Assembly: GCA_032158295.1 (NCBI GenBank)
Contig: CM063258.1
Span: forward strand, 9,318,583-9,382,582
Direction: 5' to 3'
Origin: Pycnopodia helianthoides
Lineage: Eukaryota; Echinodermata; Asteroidea; Forcipulatida; Asteriidae
Length of the DNA: 64,000 nt
Part shown: piece after piece, positions 23,412 to 34,599 of the stretch
Layout of the letters: the number at the start of each line of letters is the position of its first letter
Numbering within the stretch: the stretch's first letter is position 1
Notes under the pieces: model-generated
Databases searched by the model: none
Told to the model about the DNA's origin: nothing
Seen by the model: the letters and a program-made list of their open reading frames with translations, nothing else
Program-made: the position numbers and the translations under genes

Positions 23412-23429
23412 CTGTCAGTTTCTGAAATC

Positions 23430-23451
23430 CACGTGTGAGCGCGTTATGTAA
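23430..23451. promoter_or_regulatory. Adjacent E-box and D-box upstream of the photolyase
   Basis: CACGTG (23,430-23,435) and TTATGTAA (23,444-23,451) lie 8 bases apart, just upstream of the putative 5'-UTR splice donor. CACGTG is the CLOCK/BMAL-type E-box. TTAYGTAA is the D-box bound by PAR-bZIP factors, which mediates light induction of DNA-repair genes in fish. Whether they lie in the promoter or the first exon depends on the unknown start site. Confidence 0.45.
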
Positions 23452-23959
23452 GTTTGTTTTCTAACTACTTTTCAACTCTAGAGGGCGCTACATTAAAGTG
23501 TCAGAATCTTTGTTGTTTTTGCGGGGTTTTTTTTCTTGTTTAATCTCATGGTATCATTCGTCACTAAACGGATGAAAACTTAATTGAAGCTGACAAATTT
23601 TAAAGAAAAGTACGTACTTCTTTACTTGTTTAGTTTGAGCTATGATTTTCTCAAAACTTTCCAAGGAGTTAAACAACTGACCAATGCAAAACGGACTGGT
23701 ACCAAGTTTATTTATAATCACCGCATGGGTCTGAGACCTAAACGACAATTGGTCGGTCAATACACATTAATCAAAAGAACCCAGCCTATTAATAACATAA
23801 TTATTTCAGGCGCTCAATATAAAGAAATTATAAAGTTTGTTCTTGTTTATTTTAACTGTAGGGGCACTGACACTTCCTTAATTAAAATGATTTTTTTGAT
23901 CAAGGAGGTGGATTTTGTTTTGTTATGCAAATTATTTTCTGAAATCCCGGGCGTAAGAT

Positions 23960-24200
23960 CACGTGGTTCGTTTTTTGACAATTTATTTTGGTCAATATTG
24001 TGCTGTACCGGTACCTTTCTTTATATAATGTATTTATTGTTTATTTTTACTAGTCACTTAGTTATTTTTTTTTATTTGGGAAATTAACTTCAGATAAAAA
24101 ACAAATATGTCCATGACCAAATAATGATGAGTTCCGAGAACACCTTTGTTTTGTGTATTCACAACAGTTGTGAAAGCCTCACGTTGTGCAAGATCACGTG
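23960..24200. promoter_or_regulatory. Two further CACGTG E-boxes in the divergent intergenic region
   Basis: CACGTG at 23,960-23,965 and 24,195-24,200, each preceded by GAT (GATCACGTG). Together with 23,430 this makes three perfect E-boxes in the roughly 0.8 kb between the photolyase first exon (-) and the plus-strand unit starting near 24.24 kb. A shared bidirectional promoter is plausible. Confidence 0.4.
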
Positions 24201-25349
24201 ACACAAGCAGCACATTGCACCGCCATTTTTAAAGACGAACTGACTGCGTCAACACGTCTCTGTGACTTATTCACCAACAATTACAAGTTTTTCACCGAGT
24301 TCCAAGGACACACAACTACCACAAAAGTGTGAAGGTGAGTTGCTAACTTGATTGTGATATTAAATGATGATTTATTTTATAAGAGTTTCACATGAAGAAT
24401 TTAAAGACTGTCACTGTGGTGTAACTTTTTCAAGTTCCAACTCTGACTGAACTAGGATTAGGAAGGATCGTCCATGGTCGGACACATTGACATGCAGTTG
24501 CACTGCACTGACGTCCTGGGTATAAAACTTCTCTAAACAGAATTTCAACTAATGTTTGTTTGGCATACTTTTACCCGATTTAAGAAGAAGTTTCGTTCAT
24601 ATCACTTTTTATTATCAGAAGCTTTTTTTTCAGAAACCTCAGTTTCCAATCACGCCTGAATTTGTTTAATAACATGAACGTCAGTTCGGCGAAATTGTTT
24701 ACAAGTAACCAGAATAGGATGTCAAATCTGATTCTCAAGTTTCTTTGTGGATTTGTTAAATTAGTTTAATTTTCATATATTTCATGGCTAAATTTTACTT
24801 TCCAAACAATATGCGCCCCCACGCCCCCTGGATCTTATCGATCTGCCCTGAACATGCTGAAGCGAGAAAACAAGAAGATTGCCAATCTTTTTCATTATTC
24901 ATACTTTTTAAAACCACATGGTGTAAAGCAAGTGTTTTGAGATGACCTGTGGCGCCCTATATGGTCAAACACTGATCAAATTGCTGAGCACTGCAATTGA
25001 AGAAAGACAATGCACAACACACCAGTTTCACAAAATGTTGTCTTTATTTTGTTCGCTGCAGACACTGCATTGTCAGATGATGTCTACCTCTCCAAAAGTA
25101 GATGCTTGATGCGAATGCGGACCGGCTTCAAGATTCAACGATGTCTTCTCCATCAACAGGTAAATTTGAGTTGCATCATAAGATTTGGTACAGTTTGATG
25201 ATACTAGGCTTTGTTTGAGAAAAATCTGCAAACATATTTAACTATTTTTTTCTGTAGTTAGACCTAAAGCCAGAAACTTTTCTGTGCTCACCTGCAGAAT
25301 TAATGATGCATGATTAATTTTCAGAAAAACAAAAAATGCTGGAGTGATA

Positions 25350-25850
25350 AATTGAGATGGACTTTGCATTAACTGCAAATTTGTCTGTGGATTGGTCTTG
25401 GGGTCGCTCGAAAGTTTATTCTTTGTGGAACCCCCCGCCCCCCCCCCCAGTCAAATGTCATAGTCATTATGGCTAAAACAAAAGAAATCTTGTGGAGCAA
25501 TAATCAAGGACTTGTCATATCAACTTCAAACTTTGTCTGTGGATTGGTTCTTGGTTGCCCAAAAAGCCTTTTGTTTTTGGACCCCCTGAGCTAAATATTA
25601 AGGTCATTATGGCTAAAAAAAAAAAAGGTTGTCCGAGCGCTTACTCAAGAAGGACTTGGCATATTAACTCCAAACTTGGTTTGTGCATTGGTCTTGGGTT
25701 CCCCCAGAAGCCTATCGTTGTTGGACCCCCTAAGTAAGTAATTATGGCTAAAACGAAAAAATTCTTATCCGAGTGATTACTCAAGAAGGACTTGGCTGAT
25801 CAACTCATACAGAAGCCTCCTATTTTTTAGACCACCTAGGTCAAATGTCA
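25350..25850 (+). repeat. Imperfect tandem repeat, about 160-175 bp unit
   Basis: Units share AAGGACTTG(G/T)CAT.TCAACT, TTGGTCTTGGGT, AGAAGCCT.T.GTTTTTGGACC and TTATGGCTAAAA. About three copies, between two exons of the plus-strand unit. Includes a C-rich run near 25,430-25,450. Confidence 0.65.
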
Positions 25851-27282
25851 AGAAACGGACTGGCTTGCGGGGCATTTGTGTTTAACAAACACAACTTTTC
25901 TTGTTTTGTTTGCGTTTAGGTTAGCTACAGACTACTGACAAGCCATTGCCAGATGAAGTCTACCTCTCCAAAAGTAGATGCATGATGCAAATGTTGCCCC
26001 ACTTCAAGATTGAACGTTGTCCTCTCCATCAACAGGTAAAGATATTAACATTGAGATGCGTCAATAGATTTTGGACATTTTTATGATACTAAGCTTTGAG
26101 GAAAATACATAATTTTCTCGTTCCGGAGTGAACAATTTAGGGAATTACAAAAAATTTCTGTGCTCAACTGCAAGATTAATTTTCTAAATAATTTTGTTTA
26201 TTTGTTTGTTTGAGAATATTGTTTTCACAGTGAAACCATGACTTGACCATGGATGTCTTTTTCTCTTTTGAGCAAATGTGGATTTTATTTAGTGTGATTT
26301 GGTTAAAACTTGGCCTTAAACCATGCTGAATACAAGTGTGGCAGTGTATCAATTTCTTGTAATCCTCACTTGTCTCGCAAAGGTCTAGAATTGGAGATTA
26401 CACAATAATCTCCACAAAAAGGGAAATGTTGAGCCTGAATTCCAGTAGTTTTTGTCCCTCTTTGTTATGGGGGCAAATGAAGTGTATCATGGTGAGTTCA
26501 TTCACTATGCAATATATTCAATAAAATGTCTGTCATGTTTCTACTTCGCCAAAGGCATCCCTAGACACTTTATCAAAACAGGTTTATCTGATTACCGTTT
26601 GCGTGTTTGTGAACATTTTGACTGGTAATAACATTAAGGAAAGTTTATTTGAGACATCACGTTAAAAAACAGCGTTTTTTATCTCTCTTGTTGGATGTGA
26701 AGGAATTGATCGTGGTTATTGATGTATTAATTGCATCTGGAAGAAATAATATAATTTTTGGTTTTATCCTAACACTGCATAAAACCACCTCTGAGTTATT
26801 TTGAGTATACAGTGCTTATCAAACTTTAGTTTAAGTATAAAACAAAAGCTAGCTGATAGCAGTTAAAAGTGTGACCAATAATTAACTGAAATGAAAGGGG
26901 AAAAGGTAACCTGTTTTTTTACTTGTAGAGCTAACTAAGGCATTATTGTGTTCTTTTGTTTGCATGATACAGCGAGGGTTGTCATCTCCACAGAGATTTC
27001 TGAGACCTGCAGTTGATAAGCTTCCTAACAATGTACAATGAGTCTGGTAAATAAACTGCTCACCGCCCTTGATGAAAAGGTAAGGAAAACTCCCGAACAT
27101 TAAAACAGTTGTTAGGTTAGTTCATAAATCTATTCTAGTTTCCTTCATTCAAATTTATCATCACTTTCTCTTGGTAGTTCAACCTATTAGCAGTGGAGGC
27201 GCTGACTCAAAACAGTTAGGGCAAAGAAATGGTTTTGGGGCAATTGAATATCTAATTCCCATTGTATAAAAAACATTAACAG

Positions 27283-27600
27283 CGTGTCGTGGCCAATCGG
27301 TTAAGATCACAGGACTCAGAGCTCTGGTGTTTCTGATCGGCAGAGTGTGGGTTCGAGGTCCGGTCAAGGCACTTCAAGGCAATAATTGCATTGTGCTTCA
27401 GATAGGACATTAAGCCAAACACGCCATGTAAAAGGATTCGTAGTGCACGTAAAAGAACAACTTATTGTAGAAGAGTAGGCACTAACCCCAGTATTTCTGG
27501 TTCACATGGCTAGCACCCTTGTTGACAGGTTTCCTCGGGCTTGCAAGCTACATGTGTGATTAAGTTCACTTATGAGGTTTCATTACCATAATACTAAAAA
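27283..27600 (+). mobile_element. tRNA-derived SINE, full length
   Basis: Head GTCGTGGCCAATCGGTTAAG (A-box region), a variable-arm-like region, and B-box GTGGGTTCGAGGTCC, then a body with GACATTAAGCC and ACACGTAAAAG-like blocks. Same family as 110-345 (-) and 45,165-45,540 (+). Lies within an intron of the 24-28 kb unit. Confidence 0.65.
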
Positions 27601-27847
27601 CAAATGGTAGTCTGGAGAGTGTTTTGTCAAGCAAAGGTTGTTATAAAACAAAAGAAAGATGTGAAGCTTAATTCAGTTTATGACAAACTCTGTTTATTAG
27701 AATAGATATTTGTTTGACCTAATGTGTGATATTTTTAATTTGTTTGTGTTTTGAAGGTGTTCCATTTGTAGATGATGTATACCTGTCACAAAAGGTACAT
27801 TTCTAAGACCTGAAAGTGCCCATCAAGTGCCATACAACAGAACAGAG

Positions 27848-30230
27848 GTATGTAAAATTCCTGTGGCTTACCATGCTTTTTTTTTAAACTAACACAAAAA
27901 GTGGGCTGTTTTAGCAGCACTATACAAACAGCACCCCCACATCACATACCGTAACATGTTTGGGGACTTCATGCAGACATCAGTCTAACCCGAATTGAAT
28001 GGTTTTTTCCCTTCAGATTGATTACATATTGGAAAAACAATGACATGTTCTTATTAACAAACCACCTAAATAATTAATTAAGACTGTTCTAAATGCATAA
28101 AATCTAGAAAATGTGCTTTCTTGAAAACATAACCACTTTGTTGAGAAAAATATGGGAATGCATTATTCACAAGATTAAGTTTTAATGATTTAAATCAACG
28201 TTGCTGGTTTTCGTTCCTAAGTATTATTTAAACTCAACATGCGCTCGTATTTGTTCACAAAGTAAAGCAATAGCAGTTGTTTTACATTTTCTTTATTCAA
28301 GTTTGCAAAGTTTGATTTGCAATAACTTGAATCAACTGCTTTCAAGTACAAAAAATGTTATTACCTCAAATGACCTAGAGTAGAATGTTGTTTGCATCAT
28401 TCAAATGATGTGCTGAAAAACCATGCAGTTTGTTGAACTTCATGTCTTTCTCGATTTAAAACACTCCTCAATTTCAGTTTAGATATTGCCATTCAGGCAA
28501 ATCAGACTTCTGACAAATTGAGGTACATGTACTTTTGTCAAATTTAAATTTAATATTAAAAAATGAACTATTTTAAAACTCACGTCAATATTGATGGCTT
28601 GTAAGGTTTCATGGACAGGGGCAAAATGATACCACCAGGGGGAGGGCCAGTATCCAGCTTTCCTATTTTCATGCACTCTAATCTTTTACCTCTTTGTAAA
28701 TGTTTTCTTTAACCTTTCACAGCATTAGAAAACTGATGTCCCTTTACCAAGTGTGTAGCAAATAACTTTTACTACAATCTTGGAGGCTTCAGAATTTGAG
28801 GAGAACAACTCATAAAGAAAACATTGAAACCTATCCTGAACATGTCCTACCCCTAGCTATTCCCAAGGATGACTACTAGTCCATCTCCCCACCCCAATGT
28901 TTTAAACGCACTCTACACATCAAGGAATCATGAATAATCAACTAAATGATATTATTAGTAAGATTTTAGACATGTTAATTAGTGATGTCAAGTACAAATC
29001 GATGCTATTATTACACCTACATAAATGTTGTTGTAAGAGGTAAGCTCACCTTTTGCAACCAAACACACATTGTGTGTATTTTGAAATTATGAAGTTGGAG
29101 ATCTATGAGCAAAATGCTTCGACCCACTTTAAAAAAAACGTATGATTTTTATATTTTATTTTTTAAGTGACGAGGTTCACCACATTTATTATCTATCAGA
29201 ATGTAGAGATAATGCTCTTTATGGTGGCATGGAAATGTCAAATGAGTCCCTTGGGTCGATCATTGACCTTCATGGGTGTTACACATTGATATGGTAAATG
29301 CCAACATGTTAAGGGTTTTTCTAGATAGCAGGTCTTATTTTGATTAATTAAAATCAAAACCATGAATGTACACAGAATATCCGAACAAAATTCTTTGTGG
29401 TAGTTTATTAAAATATATACCTAAATTGATGACAGTTTTACTGGTTAAGTAGAATGATTGTACTTTTGCGAAAAGAACTAATTTATATCCTTTAAAATAC
29501 CTTTTAAAAAGCATAATTTTAAAAAATATGTCTATCAAAAAAGTGCTAAAAGATTTTTAACCCTAAAATGCTTCCATGTGCAAGAAAACATTACACAAAA
29601 TTGGAAAAAGCAACACAAGCACAAAATCTGTGACAAACATTAATTGTGATTTTGTAAAGTTTCCGCAGTTTAGCAGTGTAGTTTATTGATTGATAAACAA
29701 GAAAATTGAAAATAGTCTTCCAAAAAACTCACGCTTATAAAATTCTAAGTTTCCTCTTTTTCACACTTAAACTATAGTTTTTTTGTGCTAATAATGTTAA
29801 AATTATATTGTTTATTGTATGTTATTTGAAGTTGTCAAATAAAATGATTCTATAAATGTAGCAAGAAATCTGTTTTATTCCCTTACTTTGTGTGCTACTT
29901 TTCTACAAATTAAGTGTTATGCAGACTGAGAGCATAATTAAAAAGCAAGATTTAAACAAAATTTAGCCAAGTTTTAACAATGTGTATGATTTAACAAATC
30001 CGACTTAAACCCCCCACACAAATTTAAGTAACAAAATCCAATGTGCGAATAAAATAGACTGGTCCCATCAGTACACCTGTTCATGTAATCCAGTGATATA
30101 TGAGTAGACAGGAAATCCAACAAAGATGGCTGCAGCAAAAACTCTAGTTATTAATCAAGTTAGCTTACATGTATAATTCCCTTTAGAATTTGTAACTCCT
30201 TAAATTAAAAGGCAGCAATTCCTTCATTAC
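27848..30230. other. AT-rich, no supported gene
   Basis: No conserved frame, splice pair or repeat structure was recognised. AATAAA-type signals occur (for example near 29,840) but cannot be tied to a transcript. Confidence 0.4.
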
Positions 30231-30239
30231 AATTTGAAT

Positions 30240-31240
30240 TGTTCCTTTACATCAGCTCCACTCCCCGGGTTTATTCCCATACACCTATTCCCACTTGACA
30301 ACCACCCTCTCAACATGGCCCAGTCTGATACCTATTCTAATCATGCCTATCTCCAACTGGCTATTCCCAAGCACTGAATACTAGTCCATCTCCCCCTCCC
30401 ACTAAATCCAACCACCCAGCATTGTCCCAACCCTATGCCCTAGTCTTCTAACCAGCTTGATCATACCCATGTCCAACCAGCCTCGACCAAACATATTGAC
30501 TACTAGTCCATCACCCCTACCCTCAAATGTAACCCCCCAACTTCCTCCCGGCCCTGGTCCTCTCCCCCACACCAAATCCAACCATCCAGCATTGTCCCAA
30601 ACCTATGGTCAAGTCCTCCACCCAGCTTGATCATACCCATGTCCAACTAGCTACACCCAAACATAACGACTACTAGTCCATCACCCCTACCCTTGAATGT
30701 AACCCGGGTCGTGGTCCTCACCCCCACCCAAAATCCAACCACCCAGCATTGTCCCAACCCTATGCCCTAGTCCTCTACCCAGCTTGATCACCCATGTCCA
30801 ACCAGCCACGGACAAACATAACGACTACTAGTCCATCACCCCTACCCTCAAACGTAACCACCCAGCATCCTCCCGGGCCATGGTCCACTCCCCAACCCCA
30901 AATCCAACCACCCAGCATTGTCCCAACCCTATGCCCTAGTCCTCTACCCAGCTTGATCGTACCCATGTCCAACCAGCCACACCCAATCATAACGACTACT
31001 ATATAGTTCATCACCCCTACACTCAAATCCAACCACCCAGTAACCTCTCATCCCCCGGCCCCATGGCAGACTTTTCTACCCATTTTGATCATGCCCATGC
31101 CCATGACCAACCAGCCACACCCAAACCTAATGGCTACCAGTCCGTCTCCCAAACCCTCAAATGTAACCACCCAGCATCCTCCAAGCCCCGGGCCCTGGTC
31201 CTCTACCTATCTTGATCATGCCCATGTCTAGCCATGTCAT
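30240..31240 (+). repeat. Degenerate satellite, about 165 bp unit
   Basis: C-rich units contain ATCCAACCACCCAGCATTGT, CTAGTCCTCTACCCAGCTTG, CCCATGTCCAACCAGCC and CGACTACTAGTCCATCACC. The block CATGTCCAACCAG recurs near 30,470, 30,632, 30,793 and 30,965. Short frames on both strands are by-products of the repeat. Confidence 0.75.
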
Positions 31241-32045
31241 GTCATGCCTACCGACTGTCCGGCAACCTCCCAGCCCATCACTCTAAGCCCTCATCCCAAC
31301 CACCAGCCCAGCCCATTGGCCTACCGACTAGCCGGCAACCTCCCAGCCCATCACCCTAAGCCCTCATCCCAACCAGCCCAGCCCACTGGCCTACCGACTG
31401 TCCGGCAACCTCCAAGCCCATCACCCTAAGCCCTCATCCCAACCATCCCAGCCCACTGGCCTATCGACTGTCCGGCAACCTCCCAGCCCATCACTCTAAG
31501 CCCTCATCCCAACCAGCCCAGCCCACTGGCCTACCGACTGTCCGGCAACCTCCAAGCCCATCACCCTAAGCCCTCATCCCAACCAGCCCAGCCCACTGGC
31601 CTATCGACTGTCCGGCAACCTCCCAGCCCATCACCCTAAGCCCTCATCCCAACCAGCCCAGCCCACTGGCCTACCGACTGTCCGGCAACCTCCAAGCCCA
31701 TCACCCTAAGCCCTCATCCCAACCAGCCCAGCCCACTGGCCTACCGACTGTCCGGCAACCTCCCAGCCCATCACCCTAAGCCCTCATCCCAACCAGCCCA
31801 GCCCACTGGCCTACCGACTGTCCGGCAACCTCCCAGCCCATCACCCTAAGCCCTCATCCCAATCAGCACAGCCCACTGGCCTACCAACTGTCCAGCAACC
31901 TCACAGCCCACTATCTCTACCATCACCCCAAGCCCTCATCCCAACCAGCCCAGCACACTGGCAAAGTGACTGCCCAGCAACCTCCCAGCCCATCACCCTT
32001 TCCATCACCCCAAGCCCTCATCAGCCCAGCCCACTGGCCCCTGGC
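31241..32045 (+). repeat. 70-bp satellite array, about 10 copies
   Basis: Unit: CTACCGACTGTCCGGCAACC, TCCCAGCCCATCACCCTAAG, CCCTCATCCCAACCAGCCCA, GCCCACTGGC (70 bp). Central copies differ by one to three bases; edge copies are more divergent. Two variants (AACCTCCCAG and AACCTCCAAG) interleave, which suggests a two-unit (140 bp) amplification step. It is continuous with the older 165-bp array on its left. Confidence 0.9.
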
Positions 32046-32214
32046 CCCTTAGCACTTAGAAATTTTACTCCCCAATCTCAGCTCCAAGGCCCTTGGTCAG
32101 CCCTCAGATCAGCCAAAAATCCAAGGGTATAGCCAGGGAGAAAATATTTCTGAAAATTTTTCTAAGTCGGGCCATTCTAATATTCATCAGGTCAAAAACC
32201 GTTAGATTTTCATG

Positions 32215-32425
32215 AAAGCTCAGTAGCAGAGCGGTGCGAGAGAGTGCATACTGAGCTGAAGGTACCAGGTTCAAGCCCTGCCCATTTTTACAAGAAATTT
32301 AAAAAAAGTTCTTTTTTACTGGTAAAAAGGGGTTCTGCCAGGATTTGAACCGCCGAGCTCACAGCTCCAGGATTCTGGAAGCTGTGAGCTAGCCCACTGA
32401 GCCAATTCTCCGCTTAAAAAAAATC
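32215..32425. mobile_element. Two tRNA-like sequences in opposite orientation
   Basis: Plus strand, 32,217-32,290: AAGCTCAGTAGCAGAGCGGTG and AGGTTCAAGCCCTGC. Minus strand, 32,415-32,335: TTGGCTCAGTGGGCTAGC and GCGGTTCAAATCCTGGC. In each case A- and B-box spacing is tRNA-like but the acceptor strands do not pair. The minus copy has a long anticodon-region hairpin (AGCTCACAGC/GCTGTGAGCT). SINE heads are the likeliest reading. Confidence 0.5.
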
Positions 32426-32480
32426 GCTCGGAACTAATATATATACCTTAGGTTGGATAGGTCAAATAAATAAAAAATGA

Positions 32481-32626
32481 GATGCGCCCTATGACCTTTG
32501 ACATGAGCTAGGAGGAAACAGAAAACATGCCCTATGACCTTTGACATGACCTTAGGAGAGGAAAAAGAAAATACGCTCTATGACCTTTGACCTTGGCATG
32601 AGCTAGGAGAGGAAAAAGAAAATGAA
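32481..32626 (+). repeat. About 48-bp tandem repeat, 3 copies
   Basis: CCTATGACCTTTGACATGA, AGCTAGGAGAGGAAA and AAGAAAAT recur with small changes. Confidence 0.8.
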
Positions 32627-32784
32627 GAAATGTTTGTTGGTGTCCGTTTAAAAAACAGTTTATTCATACCATTTAAAAAGAGCAACAAAATTTACACATA
32701 TAGTTATACCAAATTTGTTTCGCAAGTACAGTTACAGTAGCTTGACATTAAAAACTACAAAATAAATAATACAAAATGTTTAAC

Positions 32785-32945
32785 TGATTAATAGTCCTTA
32801 TGCACATTTCGTCATTTGAGTAGAGCGCCCTCAACTAGAGGTCAAAAGAAGGTCGCTCATCCACTGCACAACGCATACATACATGTGTGTTTCTCAATGT
32901 TTCGTCATCATTTTACCTCTATGACGTCAATGCATAAGGTCCATT
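32785..32945. mobile_element. Short MITE, relative of 5,853-6,005
   Basis: AGTCCTTATGCACATT at the left and (reverse complement) GGACCTTATGCATTG at the right. The interior shares GAGGGCGCT and AGAGGTCAAAG-type blocks with the 5.9-kb copy, in inverted orientation. A probable fragment of the same family lies at 63,335-63,420. Confidence 0.6.
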
Positions 32946-33547
32946 GGTCCTTTAATTTAAGTACTAATTATACTGCATAACAGTTTGTACTTGTCTTCAA
33001 AAGAATCAATATTTTTTAAGCTAAAATAAAATCCACATCATCTCAAAGTGAACAGAATACACTATTTCTACTTTACAATTCTGTTAAAGGTATAATTCAG
33101 GATTGGTAGAGCTGACAAAATGGTCCGTACTGTGTTCATGTTTTCTGTGATCAACCATACACATGAAATAACAAACCTCTAAAAATTTGGGCTAAATCCG
33201 TTATTTGAGTCGGGAGAAAATAGTGAAAAACCATGCATACATTTTTTAGCACGTAAACACATTGTCCATAATCAGCTGTTGTGAGTTTTTTTAGGTTTAC
33301 AGTTAGTTTTCTAGAATATGACTTCATATCAGAGGGAGGGAAGTATTTCACAGAAAAAGTTCTAGTTTGAACTTCATAATCAGTAAGCTTTCAGAGTAAA
33401 ATTAAACAGTGATGTTTTTTATCTTTACCAATCTTGTATAATACCTTTAACAAAGTATAAAAACATTAATTAATCCCTATAAACCAGATCAAACTATTGC
33501 ATTGTCTCATCAAGTTCCCCCCTCCCTAATTTTACTTCATCAGAGTT

Positions 33548-33950
33548 TAAAGGCAGGGTGTACTTTTAGTAATTACTCCACAAGTTAATGACCATAAAAA
33601 CTTGCTTGATAAAGAGCGCTGGAGAGCTGTTGATACTACAAACATTGTTAGAAATGACCCCCTTTGAAGTAATATAGTTTTAGAGAAAGAGGTAATTTGT
33701 TTACCCACAAATTTGAATCTGAGAAAGGCTTTAGGCATGAAGCCTTTCTCAGGCATGTCAAAGCACACGATTCTATGCAACAAGGGTGTTTTTTCTTTCG
33801 TTATTTTCTTGCAACTTTGATGATTCCTAAGCCAAAATTTTCACAGGTTTGTTATTTTATGCATAATGTTGGTATACACCAAGTGAGGATACACCAAGTG
33901 AGGATACTGGTCTAGGACAATTACCAAAAGTATACCCTGCCTTTAATATA
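33548..33950. mobile_element. MITE of the GCAGGGT family with core hairpin
   Basis: TTAA-AGGCAGGGTGTACTTTTAGT on the left and (reverse complement) TTAA-AGGCAGGGTATACTTTTGGT on the right. The core at 33,721-33,750 is an inverted repeat GAGAAAGGCTT/AAGCCTTTCTC with a short loop, in the place of the perfect palindrome at 5,146. The unit CACCAAGTGAGGATA is duplicated near 33,885. Confidence 0.8.
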
Positions 33951-34599
33951 CTTTATATAGTACTTATTTTAAATCATAAAATGAGAACCCTTGTAAACTA
34001 CACAGTGCTTGCAATGCAAGTGCTTTATATGAACTATTATGTATTTTAATATTCATAGCATGTTTATTTTTAAATTTCCTTTGGTCACTGCGTAGAGGGT
34101 GCTACTACTATCCAGCTGTCATTTTATTCATTCTTGATAAAAGCTCCCTCCTACACATGGCCCATGAATAATAGATTTCTCAGAGTTATATTTTTTACAC
34201 ACAGTAAAAGTGGTTTTATATTATCAAAGACTACTTTATTTTTATTTCTTTATCCCCAAGTCAAATGTGGAATAGTTCCGTCCTTTAAACACACTGATTT
34301 AATATTCAATACTAATTAGATAATATCTTTTCCTGAATTACAGTTCATGAATTACAATAATACTATACAGAAGTGAGGCTGCTTTTTTGCACGGTTTAAT
34401 AGATGCACCGAACACGTATAAAATGCGTATTAACAATCAATCTCTGCAGCGCCCGTTCAATACGACAAACTTTTTTTCCTTTCACCGACATTACTCAAGA
34501 TTTTATGAACTCTTAAATCATAGCTCATCTTACACTTTTGTGAACCCCTTTCAGTTCCAGTTTGCATTTATAACAATTTATTAATTATTTGTTATTGCG

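Larger units (their letters stand above)
24240..27847 (+). other. Spliced transcription unit with repeated short exons
   Basis: Probable exons: first exon ending 24,334 (AAG|GTGAGT); 25,062-25,159; 25,931-26,035; 26,973-27,079; 27,757-27,847, each with AG before and GT after. Exons 2 and 3 are homologous, and a 24-base core (25,082-25,105 and 25,958-25,981) is identical. In one frame they read ALSDDVYLSKSRCLM and PLPDEVYLSKSRCMM and both end HQQ at the donor. Exon 5 is related (VDDVYLSQK) but then has a stop. Exon 4 keeps only the flanking CATCTCC.CAGAGAT block. The first exon has no ATG. It could be a rapidly evolving short-peptide gene or a noncoding RNA with a hairpin core. I do not recognise it. 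Related modules lie on the minus strand at 39.9-44.0 kb. Confidence 0.4.

Noticed and set aside
23584..24087. 167-codon plus-strand frame
   Set aside because: AT-driven hydrophobic composition with no motif or splice context. It lies in the divergent promoter region between two genes.
25082..25105. Intronic box C/D snoRNA cluster in the 25-28 kb unit
   Set aside because: The conserved blocks lie in the exon-like parts, not the introns, and no paired C and D boxes with terminal stem were found.
30775..31032. Frames of 70-85 codons in the C-rich satellite
   Set aside because: By-products of the repeat on both strands, with low-complexity peptides.
31241..32045. CRISPR-like regular array
   Set aside because: Units are contiguous 70-bp repeats with no unique spacers and no cas genes; ordinary satellite DNA.
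32335..32415. Functional tRNA gene on the minus strand
   Set aside because: A and B boxes are present, but the acceptor arms do not pair and the anticodon region holds an overlong hairpin; a SINE head fits better.
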